A stretch of DNA of 64,000 nt from CAYWEM01 sp964457225 (GCA_964457225.1 CAYWEM010000015.1:12317-76316), one strand, 5' to 3'; positions 32,513 to 42,499 are shown, numbered from the stretch's first letter. A program made the numbers and translations. Notes: generated by a model not told the origin, from the sequence alone.

Positions 32513-32779
32513 ATGAATTTACAGCCATTGGATGACAGGGTAGTGGTCGAACCCATCGAACAGGAAGAAAAAGTCGGTTCAATCATTATTCCCGATACGG
32601 CGAAAGAAAAGCCGATGATCGGTGAAATCAAGGCCGTGGGAACCGATGAAGAATTGCAGAAACTGGTTAAAGTCGGAGACAAGGTTGTTTTCGGCAAGTA
32701 TTCCGGTACCGAGATTCGCATTCAGGATCGCAAATACCTCATCATCGCCCGCGCCGACCTGCTTGCCAAGTCTGTTTGA
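32513..32779 (+). CDS. groES: Co-chaperonin GroES (Hsp10)
   Basis: An 88-residue GroES beginning MNLQPLDDRVVVEPIEQEEK, with the mobile loop (KVGSIIIPDTAKEKP) that contacts GroEL and a closing YSGTEIRIQDRKYLIIARADLLA. It is slightly shorter than the usual 94-97 residues. AAAGGAGG precedes the ATG. GroEL follows after 48 bases. Confidence 0.96.
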   Translation: MNLQPLDDRVVVEPIEQEEKVGSIIIPDTAKEKPMIGEIKAVGTDEELQKLVKVGDKVVFGKYSGTEIRIQDRKYLIIARADLLAKSV

Positions 32780-32827
32780 AGAAGACCGTCGGACAAGCGA
32801 TTTGAGGGAAAAGGAGGATAATCAATA

Positions 32828-34453
32828 ATGGCAAAAAGAATTACTTTGGGAGAAGAGGCAAGACAGGCTGTTCTCAGGGGAGTCAACCAGCTTTCCAACA
32901 CGGTGAAGGCCACCCTGGGACCCAGGGGACGCAATATCGTGCTGGAAAAGAAATTCGGTTCCCCGACTATAACCAAGGACGGCGTCACCGTTGCCAAGGA
33001 AATCGATCTCAAGGATCCGCTGGAAAACATGGGTGCCCAGATGGTCAAGGAAGTTGCTTCCAAGACCTCTGATGTGGCCGGCGACGGCACCACCACCGCC
33101 ACTGTTCTGGCTCAGAGCATTTACACCGAGGGGCTGAAAATGGTCGCCGCCGGTGCCAACCCGATGCTGATCAAGAAAGGGATTGAAATCGGCGTTGAAA
33201 ACGTGACCAAGGAGTTGAAGAAGATCAGCCGGAACGTTTCCGGTAAAATGATCGCCCAGGTCGGAGCCATTTCAGCCAACAACGATCCGTCGATCGGGCA
33301 GATCATCGCCGAAGCCATGGACAAGGTGGGCAAAGACGGTGTTATCACCGTGGAAGAAGCCAAGTCGATGGAGACCGTGCTCGACCTGGTTGAAGGCATG
33401 CAGTTTGACCGCGGTTATCTTTCTTCCTATTTCGTCACCGATACGGAAAGGATGGAAGCCGTGCTGGAAAGCCCGCTGGTTTTGATCCATGAAAAAAAGA
33501 TCAGCAACCTGCGGGAAATGCTGCCCCTGCTTGAACAGATCGCCAAGTCGGGTCGTCCCCTGCTGATCATCGCCGAGGACGTCGAGGGCGAAGCCCTGGC
33601 TACGTTGGTCTTCAACAAAATCCGCGGCATGCTCAACACCGTGGCCGTCAAGGCGCCCGGTTTCGGTGACCGGCGCAAGGCCATGCTCGAAGACATTGCC
33701 ATTCTGACCGGCGGCAAGGTTATTTCCGAGGAACTCGGGGTCAAGCTGGAAACCGTGACCATGGACTGGCTCGGATCGGCCAAGAAGATCGTCATTGACA
33801 AGGACAACACCACCATAATCGAAGGCGTGGGTACCGAGGACGACGTCAAGGCCAGGATACAGCAGATCAAGCGCCAGATTGAGGAAACCACCTCGAGTTA
33901 TGACAAGGAAAAACTGCAGGAAAGGCTGGCCAAGCTGGCCGGAGGAGTTGCGGTCATCAAGGTCGGTGCTGCCACCGAGACAGAACTGAAGGAAAAGAAG
34001 GCCAGGGTTGAAGACGCCATGAACGCCACCAAGGCCGCGGTCGAGGAAGGCATCGTGCCCGGCGGCGGTGTGGCCCTGCTCAAGTGTATCCCGGTCCTGC
34101 GCAAGCTCAAACTTCAGGGTGACATGGCCATCGGCCTGGATATTCTCATGAAGGCCATGGAAACCCCATTGAAACAGATTGCGGTCAATGCCGGACTCGA
34201 AGGGGCGATCATCATGGAGAAAGTCAAGAGATCGCTGAAAAACAAGAATTTTGGTTTTGACGCGCTCAATGAAAAGTACACCGACATGATCGCCGCCGGA
34301 ATCATCGATCCGACCAAGGTGGTGCGTATCGCCCTGCAGAACGCCGCTTCAGTGGCTTCCCTGCTGTTGACCACCGAAGGCCTGGTTTCGGATATTCCCG
34401 AAGAGAAGCCGGAAACCCCGCCCATGCCCCACGGCGGCGGCGGCATGTACTAA
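32828..34453 (+). CDS. groEL: Chaperonin GroEL (Hsp60)
   Basis: A 541-residue chaperonin of normal length. TLGPRGRNIVLEK and VAGDGTTTATVLAQ form the ATP site, AVKAPGFGDRRKAMLEDIA the apical/intermediate signature, and the C-terminus ends MPHGGGGMY, a short GGM-type tail. It folds proteins with GroES in the cytoplasm. Codon use is strongly biased, as expected for high expression. AAAAGGAGG serves as ribosome site, and an intrinsic terminator follows. Confidence 0.97.
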   Translation: MAKRITLGEEARQAVLRGVNQLSNTVKATLGPRGRNIVLEKKFGSPTITKDGVTVAKEIDLKDPLENMGAQMVKEVASKTSDVAGDGTTTATVLAQSIYTEGLKMVAAGANPMLIKKGIEIGVENVTKELKKISRNVSGKMIAQVGAISANNDPSIGQIIAEAMDKVGKDGVITVEEAKSMETVLDLVEGMQFDRGYLSSYFVTDTERMEAVLESPLVLIHEKKISNLREMLPLLEQIAKSGRPLLIIAEDVEGEALATLVFNKIRGMLNTVAVKAPGFGDRRKAMLEDIAILTGGKVISEELGVKLETVTMDWLGSAKKIVIDKDNTTIIEGVGTEDDVKARIQQIKRQIEETTSSYDKEKLQERLAKLAGGVAVIKVGAATETELKEKKARVEDAMNATKAAVEEGIVPGGGVALLKCIPVLRKLKLQGDMAIGLDILMKAMETPLKQIAVNAGLEGAIIMEKVKRSLKNKNFGFDALNEKYTDMIAAGIIDPTKVVRIALQNAASVASLLLTTEGLVSDIPEEKPETPPMPHGGGGMY

Positions 34454-34474
34454 AGCCTGAATAGAGTAATAAAG

Positions 34475-34504
34475 AGGCCCTGCTTCGGCAGGGCCTTTTT
34501 TTTT
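34475..34504 (+). terminator. Intrinsic terminator after groEL
   Basis: AGGCCCTGC (34475-34483), a TTCG tetraloop and GCAGGGCCT (34488-34496), followed by T8. A textbook rho-independent terminator. Confidence 0.95.
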
Positions 34505-34534
34505 CGGGGCCGGGCCGCAAATCGCTGCATCCTA

Positions 34535-34563
34535 TTGCAATTCGCGGCTTTCTGTTGTAAAAT
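34535..34563 (+). promoter_or_regulatory. rplS-rnhB promoter
   Basis: TTGCAA at 34535-34540, 17-base spacer, TAAAAT at 34558-34563. It lies after the groEL terminator and gives rplS its own start. Confidence 0.65.
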
Positions 34564-34606
34564 GTAATCCAATTCGGCTGGAATTTGCAGTTCTAGGAGC
34601 AATACA

Positions 34607-35050
34607 ATGGAAACGAAACAAGATGCTTCCACTTTAGATGGATTAGAGAATCAAGATCCCGGACAGCCGCAGAGTAATCCTGCCGCTGTTTCCGAAGACA
34701 AAGTCAGCCCGCGCCGGGTGAGTGTTCCCGGTTTGATTGAGACCAGGACCGATTTGCCGGAACTCAGAACCGGCGATGAAATCAAGGTCTTTTACCGGGT
34801 TATAGAAGGCGGCAAGGAAAGGATACAGGTTTACGAGGGCACTATCATCGCTTTCAGCGGGTCGGGAATAACCAAAAACATTACTGTAAGAAAAACATCT
34901 TTCGGTATTGCCGTGGAGCGGATATTCCCCCTGAATTCGCCCCTGGTGCAGAAGATTGAAATCAAAAGGCATACCAAGGTGCGGCGGGCCAAGTTGTACT
35001 ACTTGCGGAAACTCAAAGGGAAGGCGGCCCGGCTTAAAGAACTCAGGTAA
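34607..35050 (+). CDS. rplS: Ribosomal protein L19 with N-terminal extension
   Basis: A 147-residue L19. The conserved core starts near residue 45 (LIETRTDLPELRTGDEIKVFYRV) and includes EGGKERIQVYEGTIIA, NITVRKTSFGIAVERIFPLNSP and KVRRAKLYYLRKLKGKAARLKE, all diagnostic. Typical L19 has about 115 residues; the first 35-40 here are an extra polar, acidic tail (METKQDASTLDGLENQDPG...). The usual upstream partners rpsP, rimM and trmD are absent, but rnhB follows directly with a one-base stop/start overlap, as in many genomes. Confidence 0.93.
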   Translation: METKQDASTLDGLENQDPGQPQSNPAAVSEDKVSPRRVSVPGLIETRTDLPELRTGDEIKVFYRVIEGGKERIQVYEGTIIAFSGSGITKNITVRKTSFGIAVERIFPLNSPLVQKIEIKRHTKVRRAKLYYLRKLKGKAARLKELR

Positions 35051-35649
35051 TGGCTGATTTTTCGCTCGAAAGCGATTTGCTGGCGAGCGGGTTTAAATAC
35101 ATTTGCGGGGTTGACGAGGTGGGCAGAGGTGCTTTGTTTGGGCCGGTCGTGGCCGGCGCGGTTATTATGAATCCCGATTGTCTTAACCGCGAAATAAATG
35201 ATTCCAAAAAATTGAGCAAAAATAAACGGCGTGATTTGGCCTGTTTCATTTACGAAAAAGCATGGTCCTGCGCCATCGGTTGGAGCTGGCCTGATGAAAT
35301 AGACCGGCTCAACATCCTGCAGGCCACCCGGCTGGCCATGCGCCGGGCGGTCAGTGCTCTGCCCCTGGCTCCGGATTTTTTACTGGTTGACGGCCTGATT
35401 CCGAATTTTCTGCCTTTGCCCGGAAGAACCGTGATTCAGGGTGATCAGCAGAGTTATTCGATCGCGGCTGCGTCCATTATAGCCAAGGTTTTTCGTGATC
35501 AGCTTCTAACGTCATTCGCCCGATTTTTCCCGGATTACGATCTGCAGAGCAATGCCGGGTATCCTACAAAAAAACATAAAAATGTGATATTATCCCGCGG
35601 GATGACAGTTTTTCACAGGAGATCATTTTACTGCCGTCATGAGCGTTGA
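35050..35649 (+). CDS. rnhB: Ribonuclease HII
   Basis: A 199-residue RNase HII. CGVDEVGRGALFGPVVAGAV carries the catalytic DE pair, INDSKKLSKNKR follows, LLVDGLIPNF gives a further Asp, and SIAAASIIAKVFRDQLL plus AGYPTKKHK complete the family pattern. It removes ribonucleotides and RNA primers from DNA. Start/stop overlap with rplS (TAATG); its 3' end overlaps the following TPR gene by 11 bases. Confidence 0.95.
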   Translation: MADFSLESDLLASGFKYICGVDEVGRGALFGPVVAGAVIMNPDCLNREINDSKKLSKNKRRDLACFIYEKAWSCAIGWSWPDEIDRLNILQATRLAMRRAVSALPLAPDFLLVDGLIPNFLPLPGRTVIQGDQQSYSIAAASIIAKVFRDQLLTSFARFFPDYDLQSNAGYPTKKHKNVILSRGMTVFHRRSFYCRHER

Positions 35650-38458
35650 AAACAGGCTGAAGTATTTTAAGCTGGCTGACAAGTATCTCAAACAGGGAAA
35701 AAAGGATTACGCCATACTTGAATACAGCAAGGCGCTGGAAATAAAACCGGATGACCTGGAAGCCAGGAGAATCATCGGAGATTTGCAGCTCAGCCTGAAC
35801 AAGAACAACGAAGCGATTAAACAGTTCGAATGGATTGCCGATTTTTATACCAGGGAAGGTTTCCTGACCAAGGCCATAGCCATGTTGCGGCGGGTCAACC
35901 GGATAGATCCCGAAAACGAGAGAATATCTTACAAGTTGGCGGATTTGTACTCCAAGCAGGGTCTTATCCTGGAAGCCAAGCAGATTTTTCTCGAAATGAT
36001 CGAGGTTTACAAGAAAAACAACGACAATAAAAAAGCGCTGGCCATATACAAAAAGATCCTCGAGTTTGACAAGAACAACGTCAAAATGCATCTGCTGCTG
36101 GCAGAGAATTATTTCAAGGAAGGCATGATCGAAGATGCGGTCAATGGATACCTGACCGCCGCCGACGTGCTGATGAGGAAAAAAGAATTTCCCCAGGCCG
36201 AAGAATTGCTGTCCGAAGTTCAGAAAAAGATCAATCATGAAAGAATAGCAGAAAAAATGGTCTCCTGTTTCGTGGCCCGGGGTGATGACGATCAGGCCAT
36301 TGAAACCCTGCGCAGCATGGGAGAAAAGATATTCGCCAACCGCGGCCTGATGAAACTGCTGGGCGAACTTTACCTGAAAAAAGAAATGGTTGAAGAAGCA
36401 GAGAGAATTTTCCTGAGGATAACCCGCAGTGATGCCTCGGAAATTGAAATACTGATGAAAATCGGCCGCATCTACCTGCAGCGCGAAGAATTTGAACGTG
36501 CTTACCAGCTCTTCGCTCCGGCAGTGGATAATCTCATGAACCAGGAGAAATACGACGATGCGGCATCATTGCTGCGTTTCATCATAGCTTCCAACCACAA
36601 TTACCTGCCGGCCCTGCACAAACTCGGAGAAATCTTTCGAATCACCGGCAAGACCAGCAGTTTGATAGCCCTGTACGAATCGCTGATACCAGTATACGAG
36701 CAGCGGGAAATGCGTGATGAACTGATCGATCTTCTGAAAGAGCTGATCAGCCTGAGTGATTCGCCCTTTACTTACCAGTACCAGCTGGAGAAAATTCTTA
36801 ATGAAGGCCAGGATGAAAAGGGCAAGGAACGCGAGTTCATCGATTTTCATCTGCGCAATATCGATGAAGCCTTACAGGTAAATGATTTTGAAAAGGCCGT
36901 TGAATTGTTGAAAACCGCAAAAGGTGCTTTTCCGGATAACCTGGAGATAAGGGAAAAACTCTTTGACGTCTACCAGTTGAAAAACGATTTGCCGGCTCTT
37001 ATGGATGAAGGAATTGAGCTTTTGCAGATACTGCGGGACAACGGCCAGGAAAACAAGTTCAATGAACTTCTGTCCAACCTGAACAAACTTGATCCCAATG
37101 ACAATCGCCTGCTTGAATTGTCCGGACATTCCGGAACCATGATCGACATCGAATTTGACCAGGACATGATCAAGGAACAGATGGAGGAAATCGATCCCGG
37201 TGCTGAGATCAAGGAGCTTCAGCTTGATTCCGAAATACAGGAAAACCAGGAATTATTGGTTTTAACCGGCGAAGAGAACCTTGCAGACCGGCAGTCGGGC
37301 AAACCAGATGAGTCAAGACGCGGGCTTTCCTCGCAACTGGTTGAACTCGATTTCTACATAAGTGACGGATATTTCGACGATGCCGGTCATTTGCTGGAAA
37401 AACTGCGGCAAAGCTATCCCGAAAGCAGGGAAGTGGCCTCCCGGATAGCCCGTCTCCAGGAATTGCGCGCCTCCCAGGTTGAGCAAAAGCAGGCGGAGAA
37501 AGTTCAATCCCAGGTTGAGCCGGAAATGGAAATCAATTTTTCCATCTCCGATGAGAGCAGTAATGTCCAGGAAGCGGAAGACTCAAAGGTCAACCTGACC
37601 TTTGATCCGCGCAGTATTGAAATGCCTGATTTCAGTTCGGCTGAATCCGGTTTTGAAATAGAATTGAAACCTCTTGAAATCGAAATGGAAAGGGACCTGG
37701 AACCGCTGGTTCCGGAAATGCCGATCGCCCCTCCGGAGAAAGCCCGGGAACCGGTCACCGAATGGAAACCGGAGCAAAGCGGGGCTTCAGATTATTTCAA
37801 TATAGACGATATCCTGGAAAGCCGTGAATCATCTCAGTCAATGGATTCACCCTTCAGCGACATGGACGAGCAGGGGCTGTTTTTCGAGGAAAACGAACTG
37901 CTCGACAACGGCCAGGAAATCTTCCAGGCCGAGAATGCCTTCCTGGAAACCGAGAAGAACGTTCCCGGTGAACTGGCGGCCATAGCCCAGAGTATGGACG
38001 AGCTTGAACTGCAACGCACCTCAACCATAGAAAAGAACATGATGGAAATATTCCGCGAATTCAAACGCGGCGTCGATGAGAAGATCGGCCACGAAGATTT
38101 TGACACCCGTTATAACCTGGGTATCGCCTACAAGGAAATGGGATTGATAGAAGAAGCGATTCACGAGTTTCTCATATCGGCCAAGCATCCTTTAAAGTTG
38201 TTTGATTCGGCGGGACTTCTCGGGATTTGCTTCAGGGAAAAGGGCATGCTCGAAGAATCATTGAACTGGCTGGAAAGAGCTCTCGAGGTGCCCGACCGCA
38301 AACCGGAGGAAAGGCTGGCGGTCAAGTATGAAATCGTACTGAGTGCCATGATGAAGGAAGAATTGGAACTGGCCATGACCATGGCCGGGGAAATCATGGA
38401 AATCAATCCCAATTACCGGGACATCAGTACGTTAAACGAGGAAATCAATTCCAAGTGA
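35639..38458 (+). CDS. Large cytoplasmic TPR protein
   Basis: A 939-residue protein without signal peptide or membrane segment. Residues about 1-470 are tandem tetratricopeptide repeats (DYAILEYSKALEIKPDDLEARR, then KALAIYKKILEFDKNN and more). An acidic linker of low complexity (about 480-790) is rich in Glu, Pro and Ser. TPRs return near the C-terminus (about 810-939, YNLGIAYKEMGLIEEAIHEFLISAKHP). Such proteins are scaffolds. It starts inside rnhB and is followed after three bases by a giant sigma-54 activator that is also TPR-like, so the two products may work together. No function can be assigned. Confidence 0.85.
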   Translation: MSVENRLKYFKLADKYLKQGKKDYAILEYSKALEIKPDDLEARRIIGDLQLSLNKNNEAIKQFEWIADFYTREGFLTKAIAMLRRVNRIDPENERISYKLADLYSKQGLILEAKQIFLEMIEVYKKNNDNKKALAIYKKILEFDKNNVKMHLLLAENYFKEGMIEDAVNGYLTAADVLMRKKEFPQAEELLSEVQKKINHERIAEKMVSCFVARGDDDQAIETLRSMGEKIFANRGLMKLLGELYLKKEMVEEAERIFLRITRSDASEIEILMKIGRIYLQREEFERAYQLFAPAVDNLMNQEKYDDAASLLRFIIASNHNYLPALHKLGEIFRITGKTSSLIALYESLIPVYEQREMRDELIDLLKELISLSDSPFTYQYQLEKILNEGQDEKGKEREFIDFHLRNIDEALQVNDFEKAVELLKTAKGAFPDNLEIREKLFDVYQLKNDLPALMDEGIELLQILRDNGQENKFNELLSNLNKLDPNDNRLLELSGHSGTMIDIEFDQDMIKEQMEEIDPGAEIKELQLDSEIQENQELLVLTGEENLADRQSGKPDESRRGLSSQLVELDFYISDGYFDDAGHLLEKLRQSYPESREVASRIARLQELRASQVEQKQAEKVQSQVEPEMEINFSISDESSNVQEAEDSKVNLTFDPRSIEMPDFSSAESGFEIELKPLEIEMERDLEPLVPEMPIAPPEKAREPVTEWKPEQSGASDYFNIDDILESRESSQSMDSPFSDMDEQGLFFEENELLDNGQEIFQAENAFLETEKNVPGELAAIAQSMDELELQRTSTIEKNMMEIFREFKRGVDEKIGHEDFDTRYNLGIAYKEMGLIEEAIHEFLISAKHPLKLFDSAGLLGICFREKGMLEESLNWLERALEVPDRKPEERLAVKYEIVLSAMMKEELELAMTMAGEIMEINPNYRDISTLNEEINSK

Positions 38459-38461
38459 TCA

Positions 38462-41400
38462 GTGCCGTTGATTAAATCCGGACAAAGATTCAAGTCTATA
38501 GGTAAAACAATTCTCGACACCTGGACCGGCCGGGAAGTAATCCAGGCCGTTATTCCGGCCGATGCGAAAAACAGGCGGCTGGTTGAAAAAGCATTCATGG
38601 TCCAGGCGAGTTTCCTGCAGAACCTGGTGGCCGGATTTGCTGATGATTTTGAAATCAAGCTTTTTCTGGAACCCTTGTTTAATGGAAGCAAGTCGGCGGG
38701 GCCTGCTTCAGCCTGGCTGAAATGTGTTGAACAATTGAGGAATTCACTGGATTTATCTGCCTTTGATTTAAGCAAATACTCTGTTCTGGGAGGAGAGCAG
38801 CCCCGTTTCGCCTCGCTTTTCAACCCGGAAAACGGAGCGCAATCAGCCGGCAGTAAACATCATGAGCTTGAAAAATACTGTTACGATTTGCGGGAATTTG
38901 CTTCTTATGCGCTTTCTTTGCCGGGTGGAAAAAACTTACCGGCCGGGGCTTTGTTGAAAATTCACGTGCAGGCGGCGGATGAAATCCAGACGCGGATACT
39001 GAGCAATGTGTTTTATAGAAAACTCCAGGGCCGGGAAAACCTTTTGCTGTTCCTGAAGGGAAATGCTGCTGCTTCGATGGCGGCCTTGCTGGGATTAAAA
39101 AACTTTGATCATGACACTCCCTGGGAAATACTGGAAAAACTGACCCGGGCAGTAAAACTGTCTCATTTCAGTGCTGTTTATATCCTGGTGGACCACCTTG
39201 ATTCCCGGGAGGATGAAGAAACAGTCCGCTGCCTGCTGGATTTTTCCGGAATCAGGCCGCTGGTGGCCATCGTGTTCAATCGGCCGGACCTGCTTGAATA
39301 CGACATGGAACTGGTTGAAAAACCGGTTAACCTGCTTTTGCCTTGCTGTAAAAACTCGAGCAGGAATGAAACAGATTTGAACACGGATGAACGGCGTTTA
39401 CTCAGGTTGTTCAAAACGGCCGGAGGCAGACTCAATTCGAGGCAACTGGAAAAGCCGGCTGCCGCCCGGCATAAAAAAGCCCTGGCCGGGCTGCTGAAGC
39501 GGGGCTGCCTGCATCGGGCCGGGAATCAGGATGTATTTGTTGACAAATCCTGGCTGGACAGCATCCGCCTTTCAGTTGAAGAAGAACGTGAAATAGCCCT
39601 GACCGCGGCCGAAGATCTTGACTCTTCTGTTTTAAAACTGAAAAAGGCTTTGCTGGAATCCGATCCTGAACTGCTCAGCGAAGTTCTTGTCGAATACCCG
39701 TTTTTAGACCGGCAGACGAGAGCCTGGCTTCTGGAAAGACAGCTTGAAAATCCCGGGGAAACGGAACTTTTGAAAATACTGATCGATTATGCCGGACGTT
39801 GTTCCGATCTCGAACTGCTGAACGGATTGCTGGAAAAAGCCGGGCGCCTGCCTGAAAGCTTCCGCTTGCTTAAATACGCCCTGCTGTTGAAAAAGAAACG
39901 TAAGTACCTTGACCTGGACCGGATACTGGATCAGCTGCAGGGCAAGCTGCCGGTTGAACTTGAAGATGAATACTTTTTTCTATGTTTCATCAGGCATGAA
40001 AAACGTTCCGAGCACTTGCAGGCAGACCGCTATCTGCAAATGATCAGGGGGGAATACTATCAAAGAGCCTCTATGCTGCAGTACAGCGACAGGCTGATAT
40101 ACGGCGGGCAATTCGATGCCGCTCGAAAACTGCTGACCGATATCAGAACGTACTTTAAAAAAAACCGCTGTGAACTTGAATTTCTTGAAGCTGAATCCCA
40201 GGCAGCCAAACTGGCCAGGGAAGAAGGTCAGCTGGCTTTCGCCGAAAGTGAATACAAAAGGATCTTCCTGCAGGCGGAAGTAAAAAATTTCTCGATTTTT
40301 TCCGCCTATGTCTGTGTTGACCTGGGAAACTTACTGCTGCAGTCCGGATTGCACCTGCAGGCTGAAGCCTGGTACCTGAAAGCAGAAGCGGTTTTTTTAC
40401 ACGAGGGTGATGAAAACGGCTTGCATCTGGTTCTTTCAAATCTATTCGACGTGAGACTTATCAAGGGGGAATGGAAAAAAGCCGAAGAAGCATTGCATGA
40501 GGTTACCGCCTATGACCGAAGGCTGAACCTGAAGGCTTCGCTGGCCGTGGATCTTTATAACAGCGCCTACCTGAAGTTTTTGCGCCTTGATTTTGAGGGA
40601 GCGGCAGTCGTCCTGGATGAAGCCCTGGCTCTATTCAAGGCTCAGCAAAACCAGGCCGCCTTCAATACCGCCAACTTTCTGAGGGCCATGATTTTCGGAA
40701 TGCGGAACCGCCAGGCTGGCTTGAATGAAATTGAAAGAGAGTTCGGTAGTTTTAACGGCAGGGAAAGAACCAGGAGCAGGAAGTATTTCTGTCTGGGATC
40801 AGGATCTGGGGTTAAGCAGGATGCTTCCGTTTATGCCCCGGTTTCAGATTCCTTCTCCGCCCTGGCATATCGCATCTTGCGTTCGGGAGACCGGGAATTA
40901 CTGCCCGGATTGGCGGAAAAAGCACGGGAGCTTTCCCAGGGCAGCAAGAACTATTTTCATTTCGAATACCTTTTCCTGTATTTCCTGGTGCAAGGAAAAG
41001 AAATCAACGAGTTGACCGAGCGTGAAAAAAAGGATTTCCTGGAAATGTGCGATTTTTTCCTGCTCAACCGGCGGCGCCTGCCGGCTGAATTCAGCCGGCT
41101 CAAGAACCGTATTGAAAGTGATTATTCAAACGATGTCTTTGGAACGGCCAGACTGGCCGAAGCAAGTCGGGACTGGTCTCTTCCTGACGATTTCTTCCGT
41201 TCTTTCAAGGCCGAATTGAGTCGTGAAGATCAGGCGGGCTTTTTCCGCCTGCGGATTTACCATGAGCGGGAAATGCTGTTCGATTTTTACAGTGATAAGT
41301 CCTACGAGGGAATCAGTGCTGAAATCATGGAACAGTGCGGAAATGCCGAATCAGGCGCGGTGCTCTGGAAACTGGAACATCTGAAAAAAAAACTGCGCCT

Positions 41401-42499
41401 GCGGGGAAAAAACCTTTATCTTTTCCCGGTTACCGTGGTATTGCGGGAGTCCTTTGCCAAGGGTCTTGAAGGCCGGTTGTTGGTGGCCAGTGAAAGGGAG
41501 ATACAGCGCCAGTCATTTTTCCTGGAAAGGATGAAAAGCCTGTTGCGCCGTTACGGCCGTCTTTTCGCCAATTATTACGAAACCAGGTACAGAATCAATG
41601 AAAAAATGGCTTTCCTGGTGGGGGAGTCAGAGGCACTGGTGCAGTTGAAGCGGGACATCGCCAGGATCGCCAGGGTGGATTTCAACGTCCTTATCTGCGG
41701 AGAAAGCGGCAGCGGCAAAGAACTCGTGGCCCGGGCCATTCATCTTCTCAGCAGCCGGGAAAAGGGGCCTTTTATCACCGTCAATTGCGCCGCTATACCG
41801 GAAAACCTCCTTGAATCGGAACTTTTCGGTTTCCGCCGGGGCGCCTTCAGCGGAGCCAGCGAAAACCGTCACGGCCTGCTGGCCGCGGCCGACAAGGGTA
41901 CCTTGTTTCTCGATGAAATCGCAGACCTGCCCCTGCCCCTCCAGGCCAAACTGCTGAGGGTGATCCAGGAAAGGGAATTCCGTCCGCTGGGGGAAAACCG
42001 GAGTTACAGCGTTGACCTTCGTTTCCTGGCGGCCAGCAACCGGGATCTGGAAACAGCCATGAAACAAGGAACTTTTCGGGAGGACCTCTATTACCGTTTG
42101 TGCGATATCGCTGTCAAGGTGCCGCCCCTGCGCGAAAGGATGGATGATATTCCCCTGCTGGCCGGGCATTTTTTCCGCAAGTACGGGTTTTCATTTCCAG
42201 ACCAGCTTTCCGAGGAAATTGTTCTGCATGAACTGCAAACTTCCTGCTGGCCGGGCAATGTGCGCGAACTGGAAGCCAGGGTCAAGCGCATCATAACTTT
42301 TTTCCCGGATAAACCGGATAATGACGTCAGCCCTTGCTCATTTTCACTGCACAATGCCCGAGAAACTTTTGAAAGGAGAATGCTGCAGAAAACATTGCGC
42401 GAAACCGGTGGGAACCGGGCTATGAGCGCCCGCAGGCTGAACATCAGCCGGCCGGCGCTTTACAAACTGCTGAAAAAACACAAACTGGAGAGATCATGA
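38462..42499 (+). CDS. Giant sigma-54 activator: degenerate NTPase + TPR-like + AAA+ + Fis HTH
   Basis: A 1345-residue protein. The N-terminal part (about 140-290) resembles a STAND/AAA NTPase that has lost its P-loop: LFLKGNAAASMAALLG lacks the GKT/S, while a Walker B-like strand VYILVDHLD remains. A long helical, TPR-like region spans about 340-1000, a GAF-like segment may cover about 920-1045, and a sigma-54 AAA+ domain (about 1050-1285) has Walker A GESGSGKE. Its sigma-54 loop is GAFSGA at 1127-1132 instead of GAFTGA. A Fis-type HTH ends the protein (NRAMSARRLNISRPALYKLLKKH). The start is taken as GTG at 38462; an in-frame TTG six bases later is possible. There is no receiver domain, so input probably comes through the TPR/NTPase part. 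Confidence 0.85.
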   Translation: MPLIKSGQRFKSIGKTILDTWTGREVIQAVIPADAKNRRLVEKAFMVQASFLQNLVAGFADDFEIKLFLEPLFNGSKSAGPASAWLKCVEQLRNSLDLSAFDLSKYSVLGGEQPRFASLFNPENGAQSAGSKHHELEKYCYDLREFASYALSLPGGKNLPAGALLKIHVQAADEIQTRILSNVFYRKLQGRENLLLFLKGNAAASMAALLGLKNFDHDTPWEILEKLTRAVKLSHFSAVYILVDHLDSREDEETVRCLLDFSGIRPLVAIVFNRPDLLEYDMELVEKPVNLLLPCCKNSSRNETDLNTDERRLLRLFKTAGGRLNSRQLEKPAAARHKKALAGLLKRGCLHRAGNQDVFVDKSWLDSIRLSVEEEREIALTAAEDLDSSVLKLKKALLESDPELLSEVLVEYPFLDRQTRAWLLERQLENPGETELLKILIDYAGRCSDLELLNGLLEKAGRLPESFRLLKYALLLKKKRKYLDLDRILDQLQGKLPVELEDEYFFLCFIRHEKRSEHLQADRYLQMIRGEYYQRASMLQYSDRLIYGGQFDAARKLLTDIRTYFKKNRCELEFLEAESQAAKLAREEGQLAFAESEYKRIFLQAEVKNFSIFSAYVCVDLGNLLLQSGLHLQAEAWYLKAEAVFLHEGDENGLHLVLSNLFDVRLIKGEWKKAEEALHEVTAYDRRLNLKASLAVDLYNSAYLKFLRLDFEGAAVVLDEALALFKAQQNQAAFNTANFLRAMIFGMRNRQAGLNEIEREFGSFNGRERTRSRKYFCLGSGSGVKQDASVYAPVSDSFSALAYRILRSGDRELLPGLAEKARELSQGSKNYFHFEYLFLYFLVQGKEINELTEREKKDFLEMCDFFLLNRRRLPAEFSRLKNRIESDYSNDVFGTARLAEASRDWSLPDDFFRSFKAELSREDQAGFFRLRIYHEREMLFDFYSDKSYEGISAEIMEQCGNAESGAVLWKLEHLKKKLRLRGKNLYLFPVTVVLRESFAKGLEGRLLVASEREIQRQSFFLERMKSLLRRYGRLFANYYETRYRINEKMAFLVGESEALVQLKRDIARIARVDFNVLICGESGSGKELVARAIHLLSSREKGPFITVNCAAIPENLLESELFGFRRGAFSGASENRHGLLAAADKGTLFLDEIADLPLPLQAKLLRVIQEREFRPLGENRSYSVDLRFLAASNRDLETAMKQGTFREDLYYRLCDIAVKVPPLRERMDDIPLLAGHFFRKYGFSFPDQLSEEIVLHELQTSCWPGNVRELEARVKRIITFFPDKPDNDVSPCSFSLHNARETFERRMLQKTLRETGGNRAMSARRLNISRPALYKLLKKHKLERS

